The notes under the pieces are model-generated. The model made no database searches, had not been told where the DNA came from, and worked only from the letters and a program-made list of their open reading frames with translations. 64,000 nucleotides of DNA from Akkermansiaceae bacterium UBA2381 (GTDB lineage Bacteria; Verrucomicrobiota; Verrucomicrobiia; Verrucomicrobiales; DEV007), in contig DDSV01000024.1 of the NCBI GenBank assembly GCA_002344215.1, positions 351,821-415,820 of the forward strand. Reading direction: 5' to 3'. Below are positions 51,376 through 60,750 of this stretch, piece after piece. Both the position numbers and the translations under genes were made by a program. Numbering within the stretch: position 1 is the stretch's first letter; every line of letters begins with the position of its first letter.

Positions 51376-52253
51376 ACTGCGGCAGCTTTATCGCCTCCCT
51401 CAAGTCCTTCCTGATAACGCCCGGCGAGAACTGAATAATCCATTTCCCCAAGCCCCTTCTGCATGCTCCGGAACATGACACTTGCGGTCGTGGAAAGAAC
51501 GGGTTCCTCCACTCCTAGTTGCTTGCCGAGGCTGAGGGCATACTGGGCGTCTTTGAACATGTGTTTAAGCGAAAAGTGCGGCTCATAGTCGCGGGCGAGA
51601 ATTTGAGGAAGCTTCATCGCGATGAGACCCGAGTAACAGGCGTTCTGCTCGAGCGCTGCGGCAAAACGATGCGGATCCACTCCGGCGGTCACGACAAGCC
51701 CGTAGGCCTCTGCCAGCACTTCAGTGGTCACAGCCGAGATCATGTTGGTGGCGATCTTGATCAACGACGCCTCACCGACCCTGCCCAGATAAAGAATCTC
51801 CCGGGAGCTCGCCTCAAGAAAGGGTCGAACCCGTTCGAGAACCCTCGAGTCACCGCCCACATAATAGACGAGAGCGCCCTTCTCCGCTGCCCCGCGGCTT
51901 CCGGTAAACGGCGCGTCGAGGAAAGCAGCCCCGCGTTCCCGCACCGTCTGATAAGCGTCAACGACGGACTCCGGATCGGAGGTACCGCTTGCGATAATCA
52001 CATGTCTTTTTTCAAGATTGTCCTTGAGAGACTCGATCACCTCCTTGAGGGCCTCTCCATTACTGACGAAAATCTGGATGATGTCAGCAAGCTGCGCGAC
52101 TTCGCCGGGGGACCCCAGAAAATTGGGAACCGGCTTCGGGCTGCGATTCCAGACGTAGACATCCCGATCTGTTTTTCTAAGGGATTCGGCAACCCGGCTT
52201 CCGATGATTCCGAGGCCGATAACTCCCACTTTCTCCAACCCTTCCTTCTGCAT
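51372..52253 (-). CDS. 3-hydroxyisobutyrate dehydrogenase-family oxidoreductase
   Basis: 293 residues from ATG 52253 (MQKEGLEKVGVIGLG); the frame is open to 52373 but the upstream part is not conserved. Rossmann motif VGVIGLGIIGSRVAESL, substrate-binding DAPFTGSRGAAEKGALVYYVGG, catalytic Lys in LIKIATNMISAVTTEVLAEAYGL. Members include glyoxylate/succinic semialdehyde reductases and tartronate semialdehyde reductase; the exact substrate is open. Coupled to ygfZ downstream. Confidence 0.88.
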   Translation of the reverse strand: MQKEGLEKVGVIGLGIIGSRVAESLRKTDRDVYVWNRSPKPVPNFLGSPGEVAQLADIIQIFVSNGEALKEVIESLKDNLEKRHVIIASGTSDPESVVDAYQTVRERGAAFLDAPFTGSRGAAEKGALVYYVGGDSRVLERVRPFLEASSREILYLGRVGEASLIKIATNMISAVTTEVLAEAYGLVVTAGVDPHRFAAALEQNACYSGLIAMKLPQILARDYEPHFSLKHMFKDAQYALSLGKQLGVEEPVLSTTASVMFRSMQKGLGEMDYSVLAGRYQEGLEGGDKAAAV

Positions 52254-52439
52254 AATCAAATTCACCGCACTTGGGGATCTTTTGCAACGCATATCGGAGG
52301 CGCGGGAAATGCATGCGGAATGGATTTTCACTTCCGCATCGGTCGTCGGGGGATTATGGATGACTGGTGGCATCCGCTGAGACTGCGGCGGCCCGGTTTC
52401 CGGAACAACTGAATCTGGAAATGACAGAAAGGAAGGCCG

Positions 52440-53240
52440 ATGATGCCGGTGCTAAGTTCAATAGGTTCGAAATTACTGGGACTGCTCTCGTATCTCGGGG
52501 AACTGGCGCTATTGTCAGCCGATACGACGTCCGCGCTTTTCTCCGCGAGAATTCGAGCGGGAATCACCCTCTCTCAGGTGATTTCCATCGGCATCGGATC
52601 TCAGGTGGTGGTGATGATTACCGGAGCGTTCACCGGCGCGGTATTTGCAACTCAGGCCTACTTCAAGTTTAACGAACTCGGGATGGCATCGGCGACCGGA
52701 CCCGTTGTTTCCATCATCATGTGCCGTGAACTCGGGCCGGTGCTCGCCGGACTGATGGTGACCGGACGGACGGGAGCGGCAATGGCGGCGGAGATCGGCA
52801 CGATGCGGGTCACCGAACAGATCGATGCCCTCCGGGCGATGGGCGTCACTCCGGTCGACTATCTTGTCGTTCCGAGATTGCTTGCCATCCTGATCTCGAT
52901 GCCGATTCTCGTTGGAGAGGCGATCATTTTCGGCATGGCGGCGGCAGAGATCATGACGGTTCACTTTTTTGGCGTCCCCGAAATCTGGTTTCGCACCCAG
53001 ATGCTGGCTCACACCGGAGCCTCCGATCTGGCGACCGGTCTGATCAAGGGAACGGTGTTCGGGGCAATCATTGTCTTGATCTCCTGTCATCAGGGTCTGA
53101 CCACCGGAGAGGGCGCCGTCGGGGTGGGACGATCCACGACCCGTGCGGTCGTCTATTCATCGCTGGCGATTCTCATCAGCAACCTCTTCCTTTCTCTCAT
53201 GCTGAACCGCTGGCTTCCTACGGTTTCAGTGAATCTTTGA
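52440..53240 (+). CDS. mlaE: MlaE-type ABC transporter permease
   Basis: Inner-membrane permease of the Mla/MCE lipid transport system that maintains outer-membrane lipid asymmetry. 266 residues, about five or six membrane spans, with the family signature AAEIGTMRVTEQIDALRAMGV and GPVLAGLMVTGRTGAA. Preceded by a good AGGAAGG ribosome site 6 nt before ATG 52440. First gene of a four-gene run (mlaE-mlaF-mlaD-unknown). Confidence 0.93.
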   Translation: MMPVLSSIGSKLLGLLSYLGELALLSADTTSALFSARIRAGITLSQVISIGIGSQVVVMITGAFTGAVFATQAYFKFNELGMASATGPVVSIIMCRELGPVLAGLMVTGRTGAAMAAEIGTMRVTEQIDALRAMGVTPVDYLVVPRLLAILISMPILVGEAIIFGMAAAEIMTVHFFGVPEIWFRTQMLAHTGASDLATGLIKGTVFGAIIVLISCHQGLTTGEGAVGVGRSTTRAVVYSSLAILISNLFLSLMLNRWLPTVSVNL

Positions 53241-53244
53241 CACG

Positions 53245-54009
53245 ATGATGGCGATGCCCGCTTCAATCCCCTTTTTCGAGGTCGAAAATCTGCAACAGAC
53301 TCTTGGCGGCCACGCTATTCTGCGCGGAGTTTCCCTTTCAGTGCCGTCCGGAAAAACGACCGTGGTGCTCGGGGGGAGCGGAGCGGGGAAAAGCGTTCTT
53401 TTGAAACATCTCAATGGACTGATCCGCCCTCTCTCGGGCTCGATCAAGGTGAAAGGGCGGGAGATCAGCGATCTCACCGAGCGGGAGATGACCGGCATCC
53501 GGCGGACAATCGGAGTGCTCTTTCAGGACGGTGCGCTCTTTGACTCAATGTCCATTGGAGAAAACATCGCGTTCCCTCAACGGGAAGCGGGAGAACGGGA
53601 TGAGGCTAAAATTCAACATCGCGTTGCCGAAGTTCTCACTCTTGTGGGGCTGTCAGGACAGGAGGCTAAAATGCCAGCCTCCCTTTCGGGCGGAATGAGA
53701 AAGCGCGTTTCCCTGGCGCGGGCGATCGCGATCAAGCCGGAATGCCTACTCTATGACGAACCCACAGCAGGACTTGATCCTATCCTCTCCGAAAGCATCA
53801 CCCATCTCATTTCCACGATGAAAGAGGAACTTAAAGTCACGTCGGTTGTTGTCACCCACAACCTGGGAGCAATGCGCTTGCTTGCGGATCAGGTGATTTT
53901 TCTCAAAGACGGTGAAGTACATTATGCGGGTTCGCCCGCCGGTTTGGAAGAATCGGAGGACGAGAGCATTCGTAACTTTATTTCTGCCGACGCGATGGGG
54001 CGGGGCTAG
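53245..54009 (+). CDS. mlaF: MlaF-type ABC transporter ATP-binding protein
   Basis: 254 residues. Walker A GGSGAGKSVLLKHL, Q-loop VLFQDGALFDSM, signature LSGGMRKRVSLARAI (the GMRKRV form is typical of MCE-system ATPases), Walker B LLYDEPTAGLDP and switch His in VVVTHNLG. Four nucleotides after mlaE; an alternative start at MPASIP is possible. Confidence 0.94.
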   Translation: MMAMPASIPFFEVENLQQTLGGHAILRGVSLSVPSGKTTVVLGGSGAGKSVLLKHLNGLIRPLSGSIKVKGREISDLTEREMTGIRRTIGVLFQDGALFDSMSIGENIAFPQREAGERDEAKIQHRVAEVLTLVGLSGQEAKMPASLSGGMRKRVSLARAIAIKPECLLYDEPTAGLDPILSESITHLISTMKEELKVTSVVVTHNLGAMRLLADQVIFLKDGEVHYAGSPAGLEESEDESIRNFISADAMGRG

Positions 54010-54062
54010 ACTCTCCATTGTCACGACTGCCAATCAGACGCATATTGACAGTGGATATCGAC

Positions 54063-55118
54063 ATGCGCCCATCAAAACATCTCCCCGAGGTTTATGTCGG
54101 TGCCTTCGTCGCTGCGGGGATGGCGCTTCTCGTGTGGATGATTTTTGAGTTCGGCAATTTCAGCCGGAGTTCCGGCGGATCCTACCGCATTGAAGTTGAG
54201 GTAAAAGACGCCACGGGGATACGGACAGGGGTTCCCGTCAGACTGGGTGGATTGGGAATTGGAAGAGTCGCCTCGGATCCGGTCTTTAACGAGGGATTCA
54301 CTTCCCTGACCATTGAACTGGAGATTTTCGCGGCACAGAAGATCCCCTCCGGCTCAACGTTTAAGATTGGCACGAGCGGGCTCATGGGAGACAATTTTAT
54401 TCGTGTCATTCCTCCGGAAACGCCATCCACTGACTTCCTAACCGAAGGCCAGAAAGTCATCGCCTCTCCCGGTGGATCTCTGGACGAACTAACGGGTGAT
54501 GCCACCGACGCACTCGAAGGGGTGACAAGCGCTGCCGCGGAGGTCCGCACCGCAGCGGACCGTCTTGAGACTCTTTTCAAGCTGCTAGATGAACGCATCA
54601 TCACGGAAGAGAATGTCTCCAATGTCACGGTAATGCTCTCCGAGTTGCGCGCCTCGTCAGAACAGATTCACGCCGCATCAAAGAAGTTGAACCCGCTTCT
54701 TGATGAAGCTGACAACACCCTCAAGGAAGTCAAAGGCGCAGCCTCCGGGGCGAAAGAAGCACTCTCGGGGATTGATGAGGGAATGACAAACTTCAGCGAT
54801 ACCCTCTCAAAAATCGATCCGGTCCTCTCCGAGTTCGATCAGTCCCTTGATGAGCTTAGATCCACCCTGAATTCAGCGAACCGGCTCATCAACACGATTG
54901 AAAACGGAGGCGGCCTTGCTTCGGCTTTGATCAAGGATCCTGAATTGAAGCAAGACCTCGAAAGCCTTCTCGATAAATTGGAAAGAAACGGAATCCTTTT
55001 CTACCCGAAAGAGGGCGGTCTACTTCGGCGACGCGACTCTTCCAACGGTGCCCCCGCTGAGGAAAAGGAGAAAGAGGGTTGGAAACTTACCTTTCCCGGA
55101 TCCAAAAAACACCCGTAA
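54063..55118 (+). CDS. mlaD: MlaD-like MCE-domain lipid-binding protein
   Basis: 351 residues from ATG 54063 (MRPSKHLPEVYVGAF), preferred over an upstream TTG at 54018. One N-terminal membrane anchor (VGAFVAAGMALLVWMIFEF), the MCE domain at about 40-125 (VEVKDATGIRTGVPVRLGGLGIGRV ... GLMGDNFIRV), then a long helical coiled region (about 160-330) that is expected to form a tunnel or needle. Longer than E. coli MlaD (183 aa), more like the multi-helical PqiB/LetB or Mce proteins. Third gene of the operon. Confidence 0.9.
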   Translation: MRPSKHLPEVYVGAFVAAGMALLVWMIFEFGNFSRSSGGSYRIEVEVKDATGIRTGVPVRLGGLGIGRVASDPVFNEGFTSLTIELEIFAAQKIPSGSTFKIGTSGLMGDNFIRVIPPETPSTDFLTEGQKVIASPGGSLDELTGDATDALEGVTSAAAEVRTAADRLETLFKLLDERIITEENVSNVTVMLSELRASSEQIHAASKKLNPLLDEADNTLKEVKGAASGAKEALSGIDEGMTNFSDTLSKIDPVLSEFDQSLDELRSTLNSANRLINTIENGGGLASALIKDPELKQDLESLLDKLERNGILFYPKEGGLLRRRDSSNGAPAEEKEKEGWKLTFPGSKKHP

Positions 55119-55133
55119 CCTTATCGCTTTCCC

Positions 55134-55619
55134 ATGCCATTTCTTGTCATCCTGAAACGTGTTGAAATCTGGCTTCTCGTCGCTCTCGTGACAGGGTTGG
55201 TAATTTTTGCTTTCCGACCGGAACCCGTCATCGATGTCATCGACGGTCCGCTCGAATCCGGAGGTGAAGTGATCGAAGTCATAGAGGGCCCGGGCGACCC
55301 GGCTCACCCCGTGGAGAAAAAAGCTGCGGTCGCCGTGAAGGACGTAACCGTCACCCCCTCCGGTGAAGGGATGATCGTCGAACTGACGATCGCCGGCCGC
55401 TCGACCTCCGGGAATGACCTGACTCTTGACGATTCCACGATCAGCGCGACCACCAGTGACGGGGAAAACGTTCCACTCTTCTTTGAACCCTTTCATGAGT
55501 CCTCTCTATTGCTAGCCTCGGATGAATCTCTGGTGACGCTTCGCTGGTGGCTGGAGAAACCGGCTGACGCGCTCCTATTGCAGGTGCAGGGCGAATCGAT
55601 CACGGCCGACCTCCCTTGA
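55134..55619 (+). CDS. Membrane-anchored protein of unknown function in the mla operon
   Basis: 161 residues. N-terminal anchor (IWLLVALVTGLVIFAF), acidic linker (IDVIDGPLESGGEVIEVIEGPG), then a beta-rich domain (KDVTVTPSGEGMIVELTIAGRSTSGN) resembling an immunoglobulin-like or Mla accessory fold. No family recognised. It begins 15 nt after mlaD and is transcribed with it, so a role in lipid transport or envelope is plausible; this is inference. Confidence 0.7.
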   Translation: MPFLVILKRVEIWLLVALVTGLVIFAFRPEPVIDVIDGPLESGGEVIEVIEGPGDPAHPVEKKAAVAVKDVTVTPSGEGMIVELTIAGRSTSGNDLTLDDSTISATTSDGENVPLFFEPFHESSLLLASDESLVTLRWWLEKPADALLLQVQGESITADLP

Positions 55620-55652
55620 GGGTCCCTGAATTTTTCCCAAAACCCGGAAACC

Positions 55653-56405
55653 ATGTCAGGGATGACTGCTGAATACCTCCTCATTAACAACAACAACACA
55701 CGGACTAAGTTCACCCTGGCCTCCCGGGACGGGCTTCTCGAACACCGTTCAATCGCCTCCCGTGAAGTCACGGAAGCGTCCGTCCGCGAACTCACCGGTG
55801 ACTGGCATTACGGGAAAGTCGTCCTCGCTTCGGTGGTTCCGGCAAATGTTCCCGCGCTGGTGGCTTCGCAGGAGGGAATCCCGCTCATTGAGGTTTCTCA
55901 TCGGATCGAGCTCGGCCTCACGGTCGATTTTCCCGATCCTTCCAAGGTCGGAGCGGACCGGCTCGCCAATGCAGTCGCCGTAGCCCTCCGTCAGCCTGAT
56001 GAAGCCGTCATCGTGGTTGACTTCGGAACTGCCGTCACCTTTGACATCATTGATCCCCGACCAGCCTACATCGGCGGAGTGATCGCCCCCGGTCTTGATG
56101 CAATGCGTCATTACCTTCATCAAAAAACCGCACTCCTCCCTGAGATTGATCTGGCACGTCCCGAGTCCGCGATCGGGAGATCCACCGTGCACGCCATGCA
56201 ATCGGGGGCCTTTCACGGCTATCGGGGCCTGGTCAAGGAGATCCTCTTTCAAATCCAGGAAGAAATGGGAACCCGGGCGAAAGTGATTGCGACGGGAGGA
56301 TATGCGGCTTTGATAGCCGACGATTTGCCTGAAGTCGGAACCGTTGAACCTTTCCTAACCATGCAGGGACTCCTGCGTATCGCCGAGTTGAATTTTACTT
56401 CATGA
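55653..56405 (+). CDS. coaX: Type III pantothenate kinase (CoaX)
   Basis: Phosphorylates pantothenate, first step of CoA synthesis. 250 residues, ASKHA fold; VGADRLANAVAVAL, VVDFGTAVTFDII and YIGGVIAPGLDAM match CoaX. The N-terminal phosphate motif reads LLINNNNTRTKF, where CoaX normally has DIGNTxxK, so the usual Asp is Asn. That substitution may weaken Mg/ATP binding or be lineage-typical. Overlaps the ROK kinase gene by 4 nt. Confidence 0.88.
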   Translation: MSGMTAEYLLINNNNTRTKFTLASRDGLLEHRSIASREVTEASVRELTGDWHYGKVVLASVVPANVPALVASQEGIPLIEVSHRIELGLTVDFPDPSKVGADRLANAVAVALRQPDEAVIVVDFGTAVTFDIIDPRPAYIGGVIAPGLDAMRHYLHQKTALLPEIDLARPESAIGRSTVHAMQSGAFHGYRGLVKEILFQIQEEMGTRAKVIATGGYAALIADDLPEVGTVEPFLTMQGLLRIAELNFTS

Positions 56406-57331
56406 CAACATCTCAAGTCATTGGCATCGATTTCGGAGGCACTTCCGTGAAACTCGCCGTGGTCGAAGGGGAGACCCTCCTCACCGACATCCACCGGATT
56501 CCGACTCAGGAATTCGAGAGTCCGGATCATTTGATTGAAAGAATCTCCCGCGTGGTGGCGGAGATCAGGGAACAGCATCCTTCCGTCTCGGCCATTGGTG
56601 TCGGGGTGCCGGGAGCGGTCAATTTTTCCACCGGAATGACCTACAACCTCACCAACGTGAAGGGCTGGTCAGAAGTTCCCCTGCGCGATATCCTTGCCGA
56701 GGAGTCCGGCCTGCCCACCGTGATCGACAACGACGCAAACTGCATGGCTTATGCGGAGTGGAAGTTCGGCGCGGCACGCGGCTGCAGTCATGCGGTCTGT
56801 GTCACTCTGGGAACAGGGGTCGGAGGCGGTCTCATCCTTAACAATCAACTTTTTCGCGGGGCCAACTACGCGGCGGGGGAGATCGGGCAAATGAGCATCG
56901 ACCTCAACGGGGTCCCCGGCCCCTACGGCAACACCGGAGCCCTCGAGCGTTACATCGGCAACCGTCAGATCACCGAGATGGCGGCTGAGATCTACCGCCA
57001 GCGGGGAGAAGAGGTTCCTGCAGTTCACACTCCCGAGGCCCTCGCCGAAATGGCAGGGAAAGGAGACCCGGTCGCCCTTGAAGTCTGGACAAAGGTGGCG
57101 ACCTGCCTCGGCTTCTCTCTGATGAGTGTCGTCTATCTCCTCAATCCGGAAGCCATTGTCATCGGAGGCGGTGTCTCGGAAGCCGGTGCTCTGCTTTTCG
57201 ATCCTTTGAAGAAAACGCTGAAAAACTCGCTCACGGCGGAGTGTTTTGATCATCTCAGAATCGTGCCCGCCCGCTTTGGAAACACTGCCGGGATGATCGG
57301 AAGCTCCGCAATGGCCTCCGAGCTTTGCTGA
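56402..57331 (+). CDS. ROK-family sugar kinase (glucokinase-like)
   Basis: 309 residues. ATP motif IGIDFGGTSVKLAVVEG, sugar-binding VIDNDANCMAYAEWKFGAARG, VTLGTGVGGGLILNNQLF, and VIGGGVSEAG. ROK enzymes normally carry a zinc-binding CxCGxxGC after GExGH; here the region is GEIGQMSIDLNGVPGPYGNTGALE, so the His and all Cys ligands are absent. Probably a glucokinase acting on glucose or a hexosamine. Start overlaps coaX, so the two kinases are co-translated. Confidence 0.88.
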   Translation: MTTSQVIGIDFGGTSVKLAVVEGETLLTDIHRIPTQEFESPDHLIERISRVVAEIREQHPSVSAIGVGVPGAVNFSTGMTYNLTNVKGWSEVPLRDILAEESGLPTVIDNDANCMAYAEWKFGAARGCSHAVCVTLGTGVGGGLILNNQLFRGANYAAGEIGQMSIDLNGVPGPYGNTGALERYIGNRQITEMAAEIYRQRGEEVPAVHTPEALAEMAGKGDPVALEVWTKVATCLGFSLMSVVYLLNPEAIVIGGGVSEAGALLFDPLKKTLKNSLTAECFDHLRIVPARFGNTAGMIGSSAMASELC

Positions 57332-57352
57332 AAAGCGAGCGGACCGGGCAAC

Positions 57353-57378
57353 AAAAAACCCTGTCAAAGGACAGGGTT
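57353..57378 (-). terminator. Intrinsic terminator of rpsT
   Basis: AACCCTGTC / GACAGGGTT perfect 9-bp stem with AAAG loop and TTTTTT on the minus strand; the same hairpin may also end the ROK kinase transcript. Confidence 0.85.
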
Positions 57379-57433
57379 CAATCTTCGATCCCACCGGGTT
57401 GACCCTGCAGAATCGGAAAGATCGCAGGACGGA

Positions 57434-57706
57434 TTAAGCCCCGGCGACGGTTGGATTCACACGAGCGGCCATGCGTCCCTTGATGCGGCTGGCGGTGTTC
57501 TTGTGAAGTGCACCCCCCTTGGCAGCCTTGTCGGCGGCGGAGGCGAAAAGGTTGTAAGCAGCCTCGGCGGCCTTCTTGTCACCGGAATCAATCGCTGCAA
57601 GGGCACTCTTACGGGTGGTTTTAACGCGGGTCTTGAGAGCGCGGTTCAGCGCGGTGCGGGTCTTGGTCTGACGAACGCGCTTGAGAGCTGACTTGGTATT
57701 GGCCAT
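57434..57706 (-). CDS. rpsT: 30S ribosomal protein S20
   Basis: 90 residues, basic and helical: MANTKSALKRVRQTKTRTALNRAL, KTTRKSALAAIDSGDKKAAEAAY and KAAKGGALHKNTASRIKGRM are typical of bacterial S20. Monocistronic, with its own terminator; binds the 16S rRNA 5' domain. Confidence 0.96.
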   Translation of the reverse strand: MANTKSALKRVRQTKTRTALNRALKTRVKTTRKSALAAIDSGDKKAAEAAYNLFASAADKAAKGGALHKNTASRIKGRMAARVNPTVAGA

Positions 57707-57831
57707 CGGATTCTGGTGTTTCGATCAATGAATAAGGGCGCGGAACCTAATCTCAATTCCGGATCAGTCAAGACCTAACTCAGGCCCGCCCCCGATTGCC
57801 AAATCAGGGAAAACGGGGAGCCGTCGCCCGG

Positions 57832-58845
57832 TTAAGGGTCGGATTTAGGCTTCAGAAGCCTCAATCCCGTTTTCGGCTTAGGCTTATCCTCCTCCGGCTT
57901 TCCGCTTGTTGCAGGGGGAGCCTGGGGCGGGTTGTCGAGTTTCACCGCATTACTCTTGACCGGCCTCGCCACCGGAACCGCAGCGCCAGGTTTGTTCGTA
58001 GCAGGAAGATCCCGTTTGATTCCGGTCGCCAGGTTGAATACCGCCCGAAGCATTCTGTCCTGTTCGCCGGAATGCCCGAATTCGGCCTCGACATTGAAAT
58101 AATCGATTCCCTCCCTGCCGCAATAGACCGAGAGAGAACCGTCGTCGGGAGCACGCGAATTGTCCTGAAGCACAACGTTAAACTGTTGCTCCTTGAGGAC
58201 ACGGAAGTGGTCGGGATGGGTGACAAGGATGAAGTCATCGGGATCCCAGTTCGAGTCCATGGAGATCTCGGCCCCGGCCTCACCCTCGCTTCCTCCCTTG
58301 TGATAACTCTCGATCGAATACCCTCCGTCGGTGTTGTTGTGGACCGCAATCACCGTGGCGCCGCGGGCAAGTTTGAGTTTCTCAAGGTAGGCTGCCGAGA
58401 AAGTCTTGATCTCCCGGGCCATCTCAGGGCTGTAGAAGCTGAACTGCTTGAGATCCCGCTCGATTCCCGCCTCGGTAAAAATGCGGTTCGGATCAATCGT
58501 GAACGCTTTGCTTCCGCCTCCTTTCAAGGAGAGCCGACGACTTCCCGGAGTCTTGATGCCCACAAACCGACCGGGATAGTCATGAAGAATCGTCCGGAGA
58601 AGAGGGAAGGCGGTGCTTTCATTCCGGTGCAGGGAAATCACCAACGGAGCCTTCCCTTCGACCGGACTGATCTGATAAAAAAACTCGATTTTCTCGCTCC
58701 CGAGCGGCAGCTCGAAGCTTCCCTCGGAAAGGGCGGAATTCCCCCCCTGAGGGAAGGCATTACCTGAAGAAATGAGGAGAACGCAGAGGGAGACGGCCCA
58801 GATTGCGGGACTGCCAGGGCGAAAGGATCCGGATACCGGTTTCAT
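57832..58845 (-). CDS. Exported protein with hydrolase-like motifs, partner of the caspase gene
   Basis: 337 residues from ATG 58845 (MKPVSGSFRPG), with signal sequence AIWAVSLCVLLISSGNAFP. I do not recognise an established family name. Conserved-looking elements: LVISLHRNESTAFPLL, VIAVHNNTDGGYSIESYHKGG, DPDDFILVTHPDHF, NVVLQDNSRAPDDGSLS and YFNVEAEFGHSGEQDRML. The His/Asn/Glu placements (SLHRNE, HNN, VEAEFGH) recall zinc hydrolases of the amidase type, but this is inference. Pro-rich C-terminal tail. Starts 54 nt after the caspase gene stop on the same strand, so the two are probably co-transcribed. Confidence 0.6.
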   Translation of the reverse strand: MKPVSGSFRPGSPAIWAVSLCVLLISSGNAFPQGGNSALSEGSFELPLGSEKIEFFYQISPVEGKAPLVISLHRNESTAFPLLRTILHDYPGRFVGIKTPGSRRLSLKGGGSKAFTIDPNRIFTEAGIERDLKQFSFYSPEMAREIKTFSAAYLEKLKLARGATVIAVHNNTDGGYSIESYHKGGSEGEAGAEISMDSNWDPDDFILVTHPDHFRVLKEQQFNVVLQDNSRAPDDGSLSVYCGREGIDYFNVEAEFGHSGEQDRMLRAVFNLATGIKRDLPATNKPGAAVPVARPVKSNAVKLDNPPQAPPATSGKPEEDKPKPKTGLRLLKPKSDP

Positions 58846-58898
58846 GGGGGTAGGACGATCAGCCACTCGAACTAATTGGAAGAAAGCGCAGATTCGAC

Positions 58899-60563
58899 TC
58901 AATTGGCCCGCCACGACTCACCGACAATCTTGAGATTTCCCTCTGAATCCTTGATTAGAGTCAGTGTTTTGTATCCGACATCGGAGAAACTGGAGGATTT
59001 GTAGCTCTGTTTGTATTCCACCGTGTAGCGGTCTCCCGCCTCCTGGATGTCGAGTTCGCCCATTCCAACAGAAATGGAACTGGCCTTCTGAAATTTACCG
59101 GCCATGTCGGCCATCCACGCATCATAGCCCAGATAGCTCGATCCCTTTTTCCCCTGAAAGGAGGGGCTGTAGAAACTGCTGTAGCGATCAAGATCCCGTG
59201 CCTCCCACGCATCCGCCCATTCGGACACAAAAGTGGAGATCACTGAATAGAGCCCGCTATCACTGGAGTTCGCGTAGGAATGTCGTACATCAGGGGGAAA
59301 GAACTTTTCGTTCATAATCTTGAGTTCCCCGTCCTCGCGGCGGAGGAGGAGGATCTTCTGACCATTGTCACGGTAGGGCTCTTTCCCGTAGCTGGTAGTG
59401 AAGTCCTGGGTAAAAAGAAGGATCACCGTGTCGCCGTCGGTTTCGTAACTGGCATCGGTGAAATTCACCTCAATCTGAACGGCACGACCGAACTTCTCCG
59501 CCTTGTCCGTCATCCAGGCGCGACGGGTGAGGCTTTTGTGGCCGGACACATGGGAGTAAACGCTACCGGCAAAATAACTCCCGTAGTGGTTCGAGTATCG
59601 GACGATATCCTTGCTTTCCCAGGCCGCGATCCAACTGTGGAGAAAGGCCTCGACCTCCTCTTTGGTGATTTGCATGGCGTCCGGCTGAACCTGGGGCTCG
59701 GCCGGAACTTCCGCCTGTCTCGGCTCTTGTGGCTGCGGTGAATCCGAAACCGGCGCGGGGGAAGTCTGAACCGTCGTTTTGGCCAGGTTGCCGGTATCCG
59801 AGTGAAAACTGAAGGGGCGCCCGCCCGTGATGTAAATCGCCGGCTCCTGGGTCCCGTTGGTCTTTTCAGAGACCTCGTTGTTTATCGCGTAGAAGACCTC
59901 TTCCCCTCTCAACTCCGGATTCTTGAGGTGGTTGAGTAAAGCCGGGGTGTACATCCCGTCCAGAGCCTCCTGCCCGGTGTTGGCGGAATAGGCGATCAGG
60001 GTTTGTTTGGGTGCCGGCTTGGTCCGGGCTCCCAAACCGGTTGGAGCACCGAGGGCTCGCGTTGTGGGCTTTTTCGCAAAGGGATTGTTTCTGCAGGCAT
60101 CGAGAATCACGACCCGAAGACAGTTCTGATGATCGGCGAGTTGGCCGAGGAGGTAGCCCAGCGGGATGGCTTCATGCTCGAAGGAACTCTCCGAGGTCGG
60201 ATTGCTGTCCACCGGGATCAAATAGTGCTCCCCGGCGATCTCCACGCCATGACCGGCAAAATATACCACCGCGAGGGCCGCATCGGCATGCTTCGCGGCA
60301 AACTGCTCTATCACGGTGCGGGTATCTTTCCACTTACCGTCGAGCAGCGTTTCCACGGTAAAGCCAATCTCTTTCAGGGCCGTTCCGATGCGGTTCGCAT
60401 CGTTTCTCGCCTCATCCAGAGGATCAATGTTCTCGTAGCTGTCGTTGCCAATAACGAGGGCGACACGCTCATTGGCGGAAAGGGTCCCTAAACCGGACAA
60501 AAGGCAAAGGATCACACTTAACGCGGCACCCGAAAAACTCGCCGGAAGTTGCCGAAAACTCAT
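58899..60563 (-). CDS. Exported caspase-like (C14) protein with two NTF2-like domains
   Basis: 554 residues. Signal peptide 1-30. Caspase-like domain about 31-250: RVALVIGNDSYENIDPL, catalytic His105 in YFAGHGVE and Cys157 in ILDACRNNPF, so catalysis should be intact. A Pro/Gln/Glu-rich linker (265-300) leads to two similar NTF2/Cds6-C-terminal-like domains at about 302-424 and 440-552 (SWIAAWESKDIVRYSNHY and EWADAWEARDLDRYSSFY), an internal duplication. ATG 60563. Such bacterial metacaspase relatives act as proteases or stress effectors; substrate unknown. Followed by a gene with hydrolase-like motifs. Confidence 0.88.
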   Translation of the reverse strand: MSFRQLPASFSGAALSVILCLLSGLGTLSANERVALVIGNDSYENIDPLDEARNDANRIGTALKEIGFTVETLLDGKWKDTRTVIEQFAAKHADAALAVVYFAGHGVEIAGEHYLIPVDSNPTSESSFEHEAIPLGYLLGQLADHQNCLRVVILDACRNNPFAKKPTTRALGAPTGLGARTKPAPKQTLIAYSANTGQEALDGMYTPALLNHLKNPELRGEEVFYAINNEVSEKTNGTQEPAIYITGGRPFSFHSDTGNLAKTTVQTSPAPVSDSPQPQEPRQAEVPAEPQVQPDAMQITKEEVEAFLHSWIAAWESKDIVRYSNHYGSYFAGSVYSHVSGHKSLTRRAWMTDKAEKFGRAVQIEVNFTDASYETDGDTVILLFTQDFTTSYGKEPYRDNGQKILLLRREDGELKIMNEKFFPPDVRHSYANSSDSGLYSVISTFVSEWADAWEARDLDRYSSFYSPSFQGKKGSSYLGYDAWMADMAGKFQKASSISVGMGELDIQEAGDRYTVEYKQSYKSSSFSDVGYKTLTLIKDSEGNLKIVGESWRAN

Positions 60564-60750
60564 GAGCTCATGCTATACACACGGGCCGGACAATTCAAGG
60601 CGCGGCAACGCCTTCGACGAAGAATTCCGGAGACAAATCCGTCAGATTCCGGAACCTCTCCCGCATATGGGAAGAAAACTCCCCTCGCAATTCGGACGGG
60701 CAGACCTATAATTTACGGGGTTTTCATCGTCGCACTCCCGGCGTCCAGCC

